A DNA stretch of 44,781 bases from JBECKQ01 sp040235375 (GTDB lineage Bacteria; Planctomycetota; Phycisphaerae; UBA1845): the NCBI GenBank assembly GCA_040235375.1, contig JBECKQ010000062.1:1-44781 (forward strand). Direction: 5' to 3'. The position numbers and the translations under genes are program-made. Shown piece after piece: positions 25,001 through 33,014 of the stretch (within the stretch, counting starts at the first letter, position 1; each line of letters opens with the position of its first letter). The notes beneath the pieces are model-generated. The model worked only from the letters and a program-made list of their open reading frames with translations. It was not told where the DNA came from and did not search any database.

Positions 25001-26110
25001 CTACGCCGGTGCCTGGTCCTTCGAGACGATGATCGGGCCGTCAAGCCGGCTGGGATGGACGATGCTTCGCAGATCGCCCTCGTTCATGACGCGAATGTCG
25101 CTGACGCCGTACTTCATCATGGCCAGCCGCGTGAGGCCGAGGCCGAAGGCGAAGCCGGTGAACTCGTGCGGATCAATGCCGCCGAAGCGCAGCACATTGG
25201 GATGTACCATTCCGCAGGGCAGGATTTCGATCCACCCGGTCCGCTTGCACGTCAGGCATCCCTTGCCGCCGCAGATGAGGCAGGTCATGTCCATCTCGAA
25301 GCCCGGCTCGACGAACGGGAAGTAGCCGGGCCGCAGGCGAACGCTCACGTCCTTCTTGAAGACCTCGCGCAGGAGCAGCTTCATCACCGCGATCAGGTTG
25401 GCAATGGAGACGTTGCGATCGATCATCAGCCCTTCGCACTGGTGAAAAGTGTTTTCGTGCGAGGCGTCGATCGTCTCGTAGCGGAAGCAGCGGCCCGGCA
25501 CGATGCAGCGCAGCGGGGCACCGAACTTCTCCATCGCGTGCACCTGTACGGGCGAGGTGTGCGTCCGCAGGAGCAGGCCGTTCTTGAGCCAGAACGTGTC
25601 CTGGATGTCGCGGGCCGGGTGCATTGCGGGGATGTTGAGGGCTTCGAAGTTGTAGTAGTCGGTCTCCATCTCCGGACCGGCCTCGACGGTGAAGCCGAGC
25701 CGCTCGAAGATGGCCTCGATTTCCCATTGGACGGCGGTCACGGGGTGGACCGAGCCGAGCCGCGGGCGGCGGCCGGGCAGCGTGGCGTCGAAGGCGGCGG
25801 CCTTGCTGGCGTCGGCGGCGACCTCCGCCTGCTCGATCCGGCGGGTGTGCTCGGCGACGAGCTCCTGCACGCGTTGATTGGCCGCGTTCAGGACTTTGCC
25901 CACTTCGCCGCGATGCTGCGGGGGATACTCCTTGATCGTCGCCATGAGTTGGCCGAGCGAGCCGCTTTTGCCCAGGAACCGGCTGCGCGACGCGCGCAGA
26001 TCGTCAACGGTGCCGGCCGCGGCGAATGCCTCCGCCGCCTCGACCTCAATGCTCTTGAGCCGGTGTTTCAGTTCGTCGATGGTCAAGTCGTCCGTCCTTT
26101 GCCGCCGCAT
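25001..26110 (-). CDS. pheS: Phenylalanine-tRNA ligase alpha subunit
   Basis: 369 residues. The N-terminal coiled coil covers about 110 residues, then the class II core follows. Motif 2 lies around GRCFRYETIDASHENTFHQC and motif 3 around GFAFGLGLTRLAMMKYG. A small Cys cluster, CLICGGKGCLTC, probably binds zinc and is also found in other bacterial PheS. Family knowledge: it holds the Phe-AMP active site. ATG 26110 lacks a good Shine-Dalgarno; TTG 26086, with AAAGGA 8 bases upstream, is an alternative start. pheS-pheT-esterase run as one unit. Confidence 0.97.
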   Translation of the reverse strand: MRRQRTDDLTIDELKHRLKSIEVEAAEAFAAAGTVDDLRASRSRFLGKSGSLGQLMATIKEYPPQHRGEVGKVLNAANQRVQELVAEHTRRIEQAEVAADASKAAAFDATLPGRRPRLGSVHPVTAVQWEIEAIFERLGFTVEAGPEMETDYYNFEALNIPAMHPARDIQDTFWLKNGLLLRTHTSPVQVHAMEKFGAPLRCIVPGRCFRYETIDASHENTFHQCEGLMIDRNVSIANLIAVMKLLLREVFKKDVSVRLRPGYFPFVEPGFEMDMTCLICGGKGCLTCKRTGWIEILPCGMVHPNVLRFGGIDPHEFTGFAFGLGLTRLAMMKYGVSDIRVMNEGDLRSIVHPSRLDGPIIVSKDQAPA

Positions 26111-26304
26111 GAAAAGTGCGTCAGCTTAGACCTGCATTGCGGTCAACGCAAGGCGGCGCGCGGTGCCCAGGCCGGAAGAGCTTTCTGCGGCGTGCAGAGC
26201 GTGCGGCATTCCCGTTGGACACCGCTTTCACGCATCACTACCCTCCTTTGTCGGCGGAAGTGAACGTTGCGAGCGAAAAACAGGCAATTCGAAGGATACA
26301 CATC

Positions 26305-27003
26305 ATGCCACAGCGTGTGGCTATCGTAACGGGAGCGGGCTCAGGTATCGGTTTGGCGACATGCGAAGCATTCGCGCGCCAGGGAGTGGCCGTCGTGGCC
26401 GCCGGACGGACGGCCGTACGACTGAGCGAGACGGTCGCCCGCGTGCAGGCGCTCGGCGGGCAGTGCGTGGCGGTACCGACGCACATCGGCGAGGCCACGG
26501 AGGTCGATCGATTGGTCGAGGCCGCGGTAGACAGATTCGACCGCGTCGACGTGCTGGTGAACAACGCCGGGGCCGGCCCGCGGGCCAAGGCCGCGGAGAT
26601 GAGTCGCGAGGTGTTCGACGAGATGCTGGCGGTGAACGCCGCGGGCGTTTTCTATGCGTGTCAGGCGGTTTGGCCGGTGATGCTCGAGCAGGGGGGCGGG
26701 ACGATCATCAACATTTCGTCGATGGCGGCGCAGGATCCGTTTCCGGGCCTGGTGCCGTACGGGGCGACGAAGGCGTTTGTGAACCTCCTGACCAAGGGTC
26801 TCGCGGAAGAGGGCCGGAAGCACAATATCGTCGTCATCGGCGTCGGACCGGGAGCGGTGGAGACGAGGATGCTGCGGGCGTCGTTCCCCGACCTGCCGGC
26901 CGATCAGGTGCTTCAGCCGGATGCCATCGCGGACGTGATTGTCTCGCTGACCGGCTCGGAGTTTCGCCACTGCACGGGGCAGACGATCTACGTTCGCAAA
27001 TGA
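26305..27003 (+). CDS. Short-chain dehydrogenase/reductase (SDR)
   Basis: 232 residues from ATG 26305, with GAAGGA (26291-26296) 8 bases upstream. The classical SDR set is complete: cofactor loop TGAGSGIG, NNAG at the end of strand 4, active Ser in INISSMAA, and Y-x-x-x-K as YGATK. Arg at AAGRTA after strand 2 suggests NADP(H) preference. Family knowledge: such enzymes oxidise or reduce hydroxyl or carbonyl groups on small molecules. The substrate cannot be inferred, because the gene stands alone: it is divergent from pheS and convergent with transaldolase. Confidence 0.93.
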   Translation: MPQRVAIVTGAGSGIGLATCEAFARQGVAVVAAGRTAVRLSETVARVQALGGQCVAVPTHIGEATEVDRLVEAAVDRFDRVDVLVNNAGAGPRAKAAEMSREVFDEMLAVNAAGVFYACQAVWPVMLEQGGGTIINISSMAAQDPFPGLVPYGATKAFVNLLTKGLAEEGRKHNIVVIGVGPGAVETRMLRASFPDLPADQVLQPDAIADVIVSLTGSEFRHCTGQTIYVRK

Positions 27004-27028
27004 GCCGTGCGAACGCGCTGTTGCGGCA

Positions 27029-27065
27029 GGGGCTTCCAGCCCGTAGTTCACGGGCAAGATGCCCG
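27029..27065. repeat. Pair of short hairpins between convergent SDR and tal genes
   Basis: GGGC (27030-27033)/GCCC (27039-27042) around TTCCA is followed by CGGGCA (27051-27056), AGA, TGCCCG (27060-27065). The layout resembles GC-rich repeats placed at gene ends and could serve as a shared 3'-end structure. There is no T-run. Confidence 0.4.
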
Positions 27066-27083
27066 CGCCGCTGAGGGGGAGCG

Positions 27084-28181
27084 TCAGACCTTGGTGGCGG
27101 CGGCGCGGGCCTCGATGTTGCGGATGAGCTTGTCGAACGCGTCGGCGAAGGCCTTCACGCCGGCCGTCCGCAGATCTTCGGTCACTTCGTCCATCGAAAT
27201 GCCGGCTGCCTCGAGTCGATTAAGCACGCGCTGGGCCGCGTCGAGACCTTCGGTGATGGTCGTCGCGACCTTCATGCCCGCGCGGATCGCATCGAGCGTC
27301 ACGGGCGGAACGGTGTTGACCGTGTCCGGCCCGATCAGGGTATCGACGTAGATCGTCGGCGAATAGGCTGGATTCTTCGTGCTCGTGCTGCCCCAGAGCG
27401 GGCGCTGCGGCCGCGCCCCGCGGGCCTTGAGCGTGCCGAATCGCCGCCCGCCGAGGAACTCCTGGTACCGCTTATACGCAATCTTTGTGTTCGCGACCGC
27501 TGCCTGGCCGGCCAGGTCGGCCAGTTCGGGCTTGCCCTTGATCTTCTCATCGACGAGCGTGTCCACGCGGCTGACGAAGAACGACGCCACCGATGCGACG
27601 CCGTCCGGCCTTCCTCCGGCATCGATGAACTTGCCAACGCCGGCGACGTAACGCTCCATCACGCGCACGTAGACATCCGTGCTGAAAATCAGCGTGACGT
27701 TGACGTTGATGCCCTTGCTCAGCGTGGCCTCGATGGCCGGCAGGCCTTCCTCCGTGCCGGGGATTTTGATCATCACGTTCGGCCGGCTGACGCCGTCATA
27801 CAGCCGCTGGGCCTCGACGATCGTTCCCTCTGTGTCGTACGCCAATCGCGGGTCACACTCGATGCTGACGTATCCGTCCCAGCCGTTGGTCTTGTCGTAG
27901 ATCGGCCGGAACAGATCGGCGGTATTGCGAATGTCATCCAGCACGAGCGCGTCGTAGATGGCCGGCGTGTCCGCGCCGGCGGCGATCAGCCTGGCCATCG
28001 CTTCGTCGTAGTCGCTGCTGTCGGTGATCGCCTTCTGGAAGATCGACGGGTTCGAAGTGACGCCGGTCACGCCATCATCAATCAGCCGCTGCATGTCGCC
28101 GGACTTGAGCATTCCCCGGCGGATGTTGTCGTACCAGATGGACTGCCCGCAGTCGGCAAGCTGTTTCAGAATTGGGTGCAT
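27084..28181 (-). CDS. tal: Transaldolase
   Basis: 365 residues from ATG 28181, with AAAGG about 8 bases upstream; a TTG at 28196 is in frame but less likely. The N-terminal SIWYDNIRRGMLKSGDMQRL and GVTGVTSNPSIFQKAI are the family opening. The Schiff-base Lys lies in NVMIKIPGTEEGLPAI, and the closing barrel strand is in RPLWGSTSTKNPAYSPTIYV. The length fits the longer bacterial type. Family knowledge: it moves a three-carbon dihydroxyacetone unit between sugar phosphates in the pentose phosphate pathway. It starts 15 bases after tkt, so the two non-oxidative pathway enzymes are made together. Confidence 0.97.
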   Translation of the reverse strand: MHPILKQLADCGQSIWYDNIRRGMLKSGDMQRLIDDGVTGVTSNPSIFQKAITDSSDYDEAMARLIAAGADTPAIYDALVLDDIRNTADLFRPIYDKTNGWDGYVSIECDPRLAYDTEGTIVEAQRLYDGVSRPNVMIKIPGTEEGLPAIEATLSKGINVNVTLIFSTDVYVRVMERYVAGVGKFIDAGGRPDGVASVASFFVSRVDTLVDEKIKGKPELADLAGQAAVANTKIAYKRYQEFLGGRRFGTLKARGARPQRPLWGSTSTKNPAYSPTIYVDTLIGPDTVNTVPPVTLDAIRAGMKVATTITEGLDAAQRVLNRLEAAGISMDEVTEDLRTAGVKAFADAFDKLIRNIEARAAATKV

Positions 28182-28196
28182 GTATCTGCCTTTCAA

Positions 28197-30221
28197 CTAC
28201 GTTTTTCGTAATTGTAGTCGGGCGGCCGCCACGACCGCATCCGCGGTGAGCCCGAAGTGCCGCATGACCTCCGTGTGCGGCCCCGATAGACCGAAGCTCT
28301 GCTGGCTGATCACCGTGCCGCCTTCGCCGACGTATCGCTCCCAGCCCAAGGCGACGCCGGCCTCGATTGCCACGCGAGCACGGACGTGCGGCGCCAGGAC
28401 TTCGTCGCGATACGCCGTGTCCTGTCGCTCGAACAATTCCCAGCACGGCAGCGAGACGACCCGCACGCGGACGCCTTCCGCGGTCAGTTTCTCCGCGGCG
28501 GCCACGCAATGTTGCACCTCCGAGCCCGTACCGATCAGGATGATCTGCGGCTCGCCGTCGCAGTGGAGAAGCGTGTATCCGCCGCGAAGCGCTCCACCGA
28601 TCGGCGCGCACACGTCGCGGTCGAAGACGGGCAGGTTCTGTCGCGTGAGCGCCAATAGCACCGGCCGGTCGTTCGTGGTCATGGCATGCTTCCAGCCTAT
28701 GGCGGTCTCGTTGGCGTCGGCCGGGCGGAACACATCGAGATTCGGGATTGCTCGCAAGGCCGCGAGATGTTCGATTGGCTGGTGCGTCGGGCCGTCTTCG
28801 CCCACGCCGATGCTGTCGTGGGTGAAGACGTACACCACCGGCAGTTCCATCATCGCTGCAAGACGGATGGATGGCCGGGCGTAGTCGGTGAAGACAAGGA
28901 AACTCGAAGCGAACGGGCGTAGCTTCGATTCGGCCATGCCGTTGCAGACGGCGGCCATCGCGTGCTCACGGATGCCGAACCGCAGGTTGCGGCCGTGATA
29001 CGCGCCGGCCTCGAAATCGACGGTGTCCGCGAGAAGCGTCTTTGTGGATGGCGCCAGATCGGCCGACCCGCCGATCAGCCACGGCACGGCGGCGCCGATT
29101 GCCTGCAGCACCTTGCCCGAAGCGGCGCGCGTCGCTATGCCCTTGGACTCTTTTGCGAACGACGGCAGTCTGCCGTCCCAGTCCTCCGGCAACCGGCCGG
29201 ACTGCATCGTCTGCCACTGTTCGGCGCGGTCGGGGTACTTGGCGGCGTATGCTTCGAACTGGCGGAGCCAGGTTTCTTCGATTTTACGGCCGCGGTCGCA
29301 CGACGGCCGCGTCCAGTGCTGGCGGACAGCATCCGGTACGAGGAATGTCGCGTCCGGATCCCAGTTGTAGAACTTCTTGGTTCCGCGTACTTCCTCGTCG
29401 CCGAGCGGTTCGCCGTGTGCCTTGCACGTGTTCTGCCGGGTCGGAGCGCCGCGGGCGATGATGCTCTTGACCACGATGAGACTTGGCTTGCCCTCGGTCG
29501 CTTGCGCGGTTTCGATTGCCCGGGCGAGGGCGTCGCGGTCTTCGGCGTCTTCGACACATTGGGTCGCCCAGCCGTAGCCTTCGAAGCGCGTCTGCACATC
29601 ATCGGAGTACGCGAGCGCGGTCGGGCCTTCGATGGTGATGCCGTTGCTGTCGTAGAACCAGATGAGGTTGTCCAGGCGCAGATGGCTGGCCAGCGAGGCT
29701 GCCTCGGCCGTCACGCCTTCCATCATGCAGCCGTCGCCGAGCAGGGCGTAGATTCGGTAATCGACAATCTCGTGGCCGGGGCGGTTGAAGTGGGCCGCCA
29801 GCCACTTTTCCGCGATGGCCATTCCGACGCTGTTGCCCGCACCTTGCCCGAGTGGCCCGGTGGTGGTCTCAACGCCGGGTGTGGCGCGGTATTCCGGGTG
29901 CCCCGGCGTTCGGCTGGCGATCTGGCGGAACGCGCGGATGTCATCGAGTGTCAGGTCGTAGCCGCTCAGGTGCAGCGTGCCGTAGAGCAGCATCGAGGCG
30001 TGGCCGGCCGACAGCACGAAGCGGTCTCGGTTGGCGAAGTCCGGATTGGCGGGATTGAAGCGCAGGTACCGCGAAAAAAGTGTGTAGGCCAGCGGCGCCA
30101 TCGCAAGCGGCGCCCCCGGATGGCCGGAGTTCGCCTTCTGGACGGCGTCCATCGCCAGCGTGCGAATCGTGTTGACGCAAAGCTCGTCGGCGGAGGTTCC
30201 GATTGTCGTTTGGGTCGGCAT
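28197..30221 (-). CDS. tkt: Transketolase
   Basis: 674 residues from ATG 30221 (MPTQTTIGTSADELCVNTIR). The frame is open upstream but that part is not protein-like. Thiamine-diphosphate enzyme marks are clear: GHPGAPLAMAPLAYTLF, GPLGQGAGNSVGMAIAEKW, and the cofactor motif GDGCMMEGVTAEAASLA to WFYDSNGITIEG. The second domain has FGIREHAMAAVCNGMA and HDSIGVGEDGPTHQPIEHLA. Family knowledge: it transfers two-carbon ketol units in the pentose phosphate pathway. Its ribosome binding site lies in a perfect 15-base palindrome (30227-30241). The Ser/Thr kinase gene is about 200 bases upstream on the same strand. Confidence 0.98.
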   Translation of the reverse strand: MPTQTTIGTSADELCVNTIRTLAMDAVQKANSGHPGAPLAMAPLAYTLFSRYLRFNPANPDFANRDRFVLSAGHASMLLYGTLHLSGYDLTLDDIRAFRQIASRTPGHPEYRATPGVETTTGPLGQGAGNSVGMAIAEKWLAAHFNRPGHEIVDYRIYALLGDGCMMEGVTAEAASLASHLRLDNLIWFYDSNGITIEGPTALAYSDDVQTRFEGYGWATQCVEDAEDRDALARAIETAQATEGKPSLIVVKSIIARGAPTRQNTCKAHGEPLGDEEVRGTKKFYNWDPDATFLVPDAVRQHWTRPSCDRGRKIEETWLRQFEAYAAKYPDRAEQWQTMQSGRLPEDWDGRLPSFAKESKGIATRAASGKVLQAIGAAVPWLIGGSADLAPSTKTLLADTVDFEAGAYHGRNLRFGIREHAMAAVCNGMAESKLRPFASSFLVFTDYARPSIRLAAMMELPVVYVFTHDSIGVGEDGPTHQPIEHLAALRAIPNLDVFRPADANETAIGWKHAMTTNDRPVLLALTRQNLPVFDRDVCAPIGGALRGGYTLLHCDGEPQIILIGTGSEVQHCVAAAEKLTAEGVRVRVVSLPCWELFERQDTAYRDEVLAPHVRARVAIEAGVALGWERYVGEGGTVISQQSFGLSGPHTEVMRHFGLTADAVVAAARLQLRKT

Positions 30222-30226
30222 CGTCA

Positions 30227-30241
30227 GGTCCTGACAGGACC
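30227..30241 (-). promoter_or_regulatory. Perfect palindrome covering the tkt ribosome binding site
   Basis: The minus strand reads GGTCCTG, T, CAGGACC, ending 6 bases before the tkt ATG (30221). AGGA within the right arm is the only visible Shine-Dalgarno for tkt. A 7-bp hairpin with a 1-base centre is strained as RNA, so a protein-binding DNA site is an equal possibility. Confidence 0.45.
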
Positions 30242-30418
30242 GGCTGGGCCGGTCGAGGGTGGTTGCTCCTGCGGCCGGCGGGCGAGAGTCGCCACGCGGC
30301 TCGTGCTGGTGGATCAGTGCCCCACGGAAGGCGTACACATAGCAGCGCGTGTTCGTGCCCGCAACAGAATAGTGGTCTTGTCGGCGCCACGAAGTGGGGC
30401 GGAGGCAGAGATCTGCGG

Positions 30419-31300
30419 CTAGGCTGGGTCGGAGTCGCTCTGCTCGTCGGCTGCGCGGGCTTCCGCCGTTTCGCTGCGCTTGGCGAGAATCACCCGCGCC
30501 ATGCGACAGCGGTCGATCAATTCGTTCATGTCGCGGGGCCGCTTGGCCGGTTCGCGCTGGCAGCAATCGTTGATGAGCCGAACGAGGACCGCCGGGAAGC
30601 TGTCGAGCGAGGGCTGCTTGTTGTCCTCAGCCCGCATGCCCAGCCGGCCGAGCGAGTGGATGTCCACCTGCTGGTTCATCTCAGTCGCAACGGGCTTGCC
30701 GGTGATGACGCGGTGGAGCGTCGCGCCGAGGCAGAACACGTCCGTACGGGCGTCCAGCGGCAGTCGGCTCGCCTGCTCCGGGGCCATGTAGTCAATGGTC
30801 CCCTGAATGCGTGTTTTGGCCTGGTAGATGCGGGAAGACTGGCCGAAGTCGATCAGCTTCACGCTGCGGTCAGAGAGGACGATGATGTTGCCCGGCTTGA
30901 GGTCGGCGTGGACGAATCCGCCCTTGTGCATGGCCGCCAGGCCTTCTGCAGCCTTCTCGATGATGTAGATAAGCGGGATCAGGCCCATCCGCGCCCCGCA
31001 CTCAGACAGGGTTTCGCCCTCGACGTACTCCATGAACAGCATGGCCGCCTTCACGCGGAGGCGCCGCCGGACGTAGCGAATTTCGTGAATCTTGCGGAGG
31101 GCGGGATGGTCGAGGGTCGAGCCGCAGGTGTATTCATCCTTCATCTGGTCGATGAGGCGCATGTCCTCGGGCGAACGCACCTTGACGTGCTTAATGGCGT
31201 AGAGGGTGCCGGTGGTCAGGCACTTGGCCTTGTAGATCGTGCTGCCGGCCCCGGTGCCGATCTTTTCCATCACCCGGTAGTTGGGAACGTCGATGCTCAT
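30419..31300 (-). CDS. Ser/Thr protein kinase (Hanks type), soluble, HRD-arginine replaced
   Basis: 293 residues from ATG 31300, with AAGG close upstream; ATG 31342 in frame would add 14 residues. Kinase parts in order: Gly loop EKIGTGAGSTIYKAK, ATP Lys in LYAIKHVKV, catalytic loop HADLKPGN, metal loop DFGQSS, and MAPEQA at the end of the activation segment. The usual HRD is HAD, so it is a non-RD kinase, which in the family often means activity without activation-loop phosphorylation. Only ~30 acidic/basic residues follow the domain, with no membrane segment or sensor domain. The gene lies upstream of tkt and tal on the same strand, but co-transcription across the 197-base gap is unproven. 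Targets are unknown. Confidence 0.9.
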   Translation of the reverse strand: MSIDVPNYRVMEKIGTGAGSTIYKAKCLTTGTLYAIKHVKVRSPEDMRLIDQMKDEYTCGSTLDHPALRKIHEIRYVRRRLRVKAAMLFMEYVEGETLSECGARMGLIPLIYIIEKAAEGLAAMHKGGFVHADLKPGNIIVLSDRSVKLIDFGQSSRIYQAKTRIQGTIDYMAPEQASRLPLDARTDVFCLGATLHRVITGKPVATEMNQQVDIHSLGRLGMRAEDNKQPSLDSFPAVLVRLINDCCQREPAKRPRDMNELIDRCRMARVILAKRSETAEARAADEQSDSDPA

Positions 31301-31353
31301 CGCCACCTTGTCCCGGCCCGGCGGCACACTCGCCAACAGCATCGCCGGAACCG

Positions 31354-31373
31354 GACCTCCGAAGATATATTCG
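31354..31373 (-). promoter_or_regulatory. 20-bp upstream motif shared with the lipocalin gene (kinase copy)
   Basis: The minus strand reads CGAATATATCTTCGGAGGTC, 18 of 20 identical to the lipocalin copy (19079-19098). Here GGAGG is 13 bases before ATG 31342, so its role as ribosome binding site is doubtful; the AT block may be a -10. Confidence 0.45.
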
Positions 31374-32278
31374 CGTTCGGTCAGCGGGCCTTTACATTTT
31401 TCGCCCGATTTAACTCAGGCTGCCTCGATCAAGGGCTTCCGCCGGCATCTGGCTTCGCCGAAGCGCCGATATCGCCCAAGTTCACATTACAGACGCCACA
31501 GAGGTACGGCGCATGGCTCACACGCCGAGACCGCGTCACGTAAGGCCGCCTGGCTTGTGAAAAACGAGGCGCGTGCTCCTGTAGGCTTGCGATAACCGAC
31601 GGACGCGCTTGACGTGGCTGGTCGGTCAGGTGGGCGAGGGTATTGGGGGGACGTATGATTCCGGTCGGTATATGGTCATCGCCCCGCCTTCTCGGCAGTC
31701 CACGTCGATGCAATGGTAAAGCTGGCATGCGCGTTCGTCAATTCCGATGTTTGACGCCTGATAATCCTGCCGGCCTCATCCGTGTGGATGGGCAGACCGA
31801 GGTTACAATACGGGTCGCGCCCGGGCAACGTTCGGTAATCTTCCGCGCGGTGAGACGAGGCTCGATATGGGGGCGCAGCAGCGCTCGGGTACGCTCACTT
31901 GCGGCCAGTCCCATGCGCACCGCGCGGCAGGTGGCTGTTGCGGCAAAGATGCCTCGCGAGCAGAGCACTGCGGACGTGGAATGACGCAGTGTGGCACTGT
32001 TCGCTGACGTCCGTCTCCACCGGGAACACGGCGCACTCGGCCGGAGGCCCCGGTCTGCGCGCTCGATGAGATTGGGCTACCCGCGATTCGCAAGGACATC
32101 GAACGCGTCGACTACTACTTCCGGACAGGTCGGGACGTTTCCAATCGCGGTGATCGATCGCGCAAGGCCACCGAACAGGAGCGGCCGCCCTCGAACGCCG
32201 CATTATTCGCAGGGTATCCGCTCGTTCGCGACGCGCCGTCGGGATGATGCCGATTTGGAAATATTGGAATTCCCCGCC
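31374..32278. other. Largest gene-free stretch, about 900 bases
   Basis: No open frame here shows a start with ribosome binding site plus a recognisable domain, on either strand. Frames of 76-113 codons exist but are mutually overlapping and composition-driven. It may hold a decayed gene or untranslated RNA. I found no tRNA, RNase P, SRP or tmRNA landmark in it. Confidence 0.5.
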
Positions 32279-32320
32279 GAAAAAGAGAGCGGAGGACCAC
32301 CCGCAGACGAATCCTCCGCT
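32279..32320 (-). terminator. Terminator of the HU-like gene
   Basis: On the minus strand AGCGGAGGA (32320-32312) pairs perfectly with TCCTCCGCT (32296-32288), 15-base loop, followed by CTC and five T residues (32284-32280). It lies 35 bases after the HU-like stop. Confidence 0.8.
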
Positions 32321-32354
32321 GAAAGATCTGTCGATCGCTCTTCGGCGACGAAGC

Positions 32355-32687
32355 CTAGACCATGTCCTTGAGACCCTTGAGCGCCTGCGCCTTCACGACG
32401 TTGCGAGCGGGTTTTGCCTTAAACATCATCTGCTCACCGGTGAACGGATTGACGCCCATGCGCGCCTTGGTCGCGGGCTTGCGAACGACCTTGACCTTCA
32501 CGAGACCCGGAATCGTGAAGACGCCGGGGCCCTTCTTGCCGAGGTCTTTCTTGATCATCGCGCTCATCTCGTCGAACACCGCGGCGACCTGCTTGCGCGT
32601 GAGTTCCGTGCGCTCGCCCAACTCGCGATAAACCTGTCCCTTCGACCTCGGCTTGTCCGCCGGCTTCAACGCTGCCTTCTTTGCCAT
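32355..32687 (-). CDS. HU/IHF-family DNA-binding protein
   Basis: 110 residues from ATG 32687, with GGAAAGGA 8 bases upstream; a TTG at 32705 is in frame. The core carries helix-turn-helix LTRKQVAAVFDEMSAMIKKD, the strand segment GPGVFTIPGLVKVKVVRKPA, and the DNA-gripping arm KARMGVNPFTGEQMMFKAKP. Family knowledge: a dimer of this fold bends and compacts DNA in the nucleoid. The arm usually reads R-x-G-x-N-P-x-T; here RMGVNPFTG keeps the Pro. An extra basic N-terminal ~20 residues (AKKAALKPADKPRSK) resembles the basic extensions of histone-like variants. It is a single gene with its own terminator. Confidence 0.93.
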   Translation of the reverse strand: MAKKAALKPADKPRSKGQVYRELGERTELTRKQVAAVFDEMSAMIKKDLGKKGPGVFTIPGLVKVKVVRKPATKARMGVNPFTGEQMMFKAKPARNVVKAQALKGLKDMV

Positions 32688-33014
32688 CTCGAGAATCCTT
32701 TCCAAAACTCTGTCGTGCCGATCACGGCAGTTAGATGAAAAACGAGTCCATCCTCGGTATGTCGCAGGTCACGACAACCGCGCCGGTGCGTACATTGGCC
32801 AAAAACTCCGGCGTTGGCAACAAAAATTCCCTGAAAATCCCTGAAAAACAGGCGAAAACGAACTGGTGGCCGGCGACTTCGCGGCCGAATTCGAGAGTCG
32901 AACCTTGATCGAACAGCCGGCGATGGGCCGCGGCGCGCTCCACTAGTGCGCGCCGGGGCGGCGATCGGAGGGCTGGTGTAGCGGGTCCAACCGGCCGGCG
33001 GTACTGCCTTCAAC
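32688..33014. other. Intergenic region upstream of the HU-like gene with a tandem 10-bp repeat
   Basis: About 330 bases between the HU-like gene and the end of the aminopeptidase gene. TCCCTGAAAA occurs twice in tandem (32828-32847), exactly one helical turn apart, about 140 bases upstream of the HU-like start. I see no gene. Confidence 0.4.

Noticed and set aside
24992..26263. 423-codon plus-strand open frame
   Set aside because: Antisense to pheS and without any protein-family feature.
28962..31543. 486- and 446-codon plus-strand open frames (28962-30422 and 30203-31543)
   Set aside because: Antisense to tkt and the Ser/Thr kinase, both well supported.
31643..31984. 113-codon plus-strand open frame
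   Set aside because: No ribosome binding site and no recognisable motif; equally long frames overlap it on the other strand.
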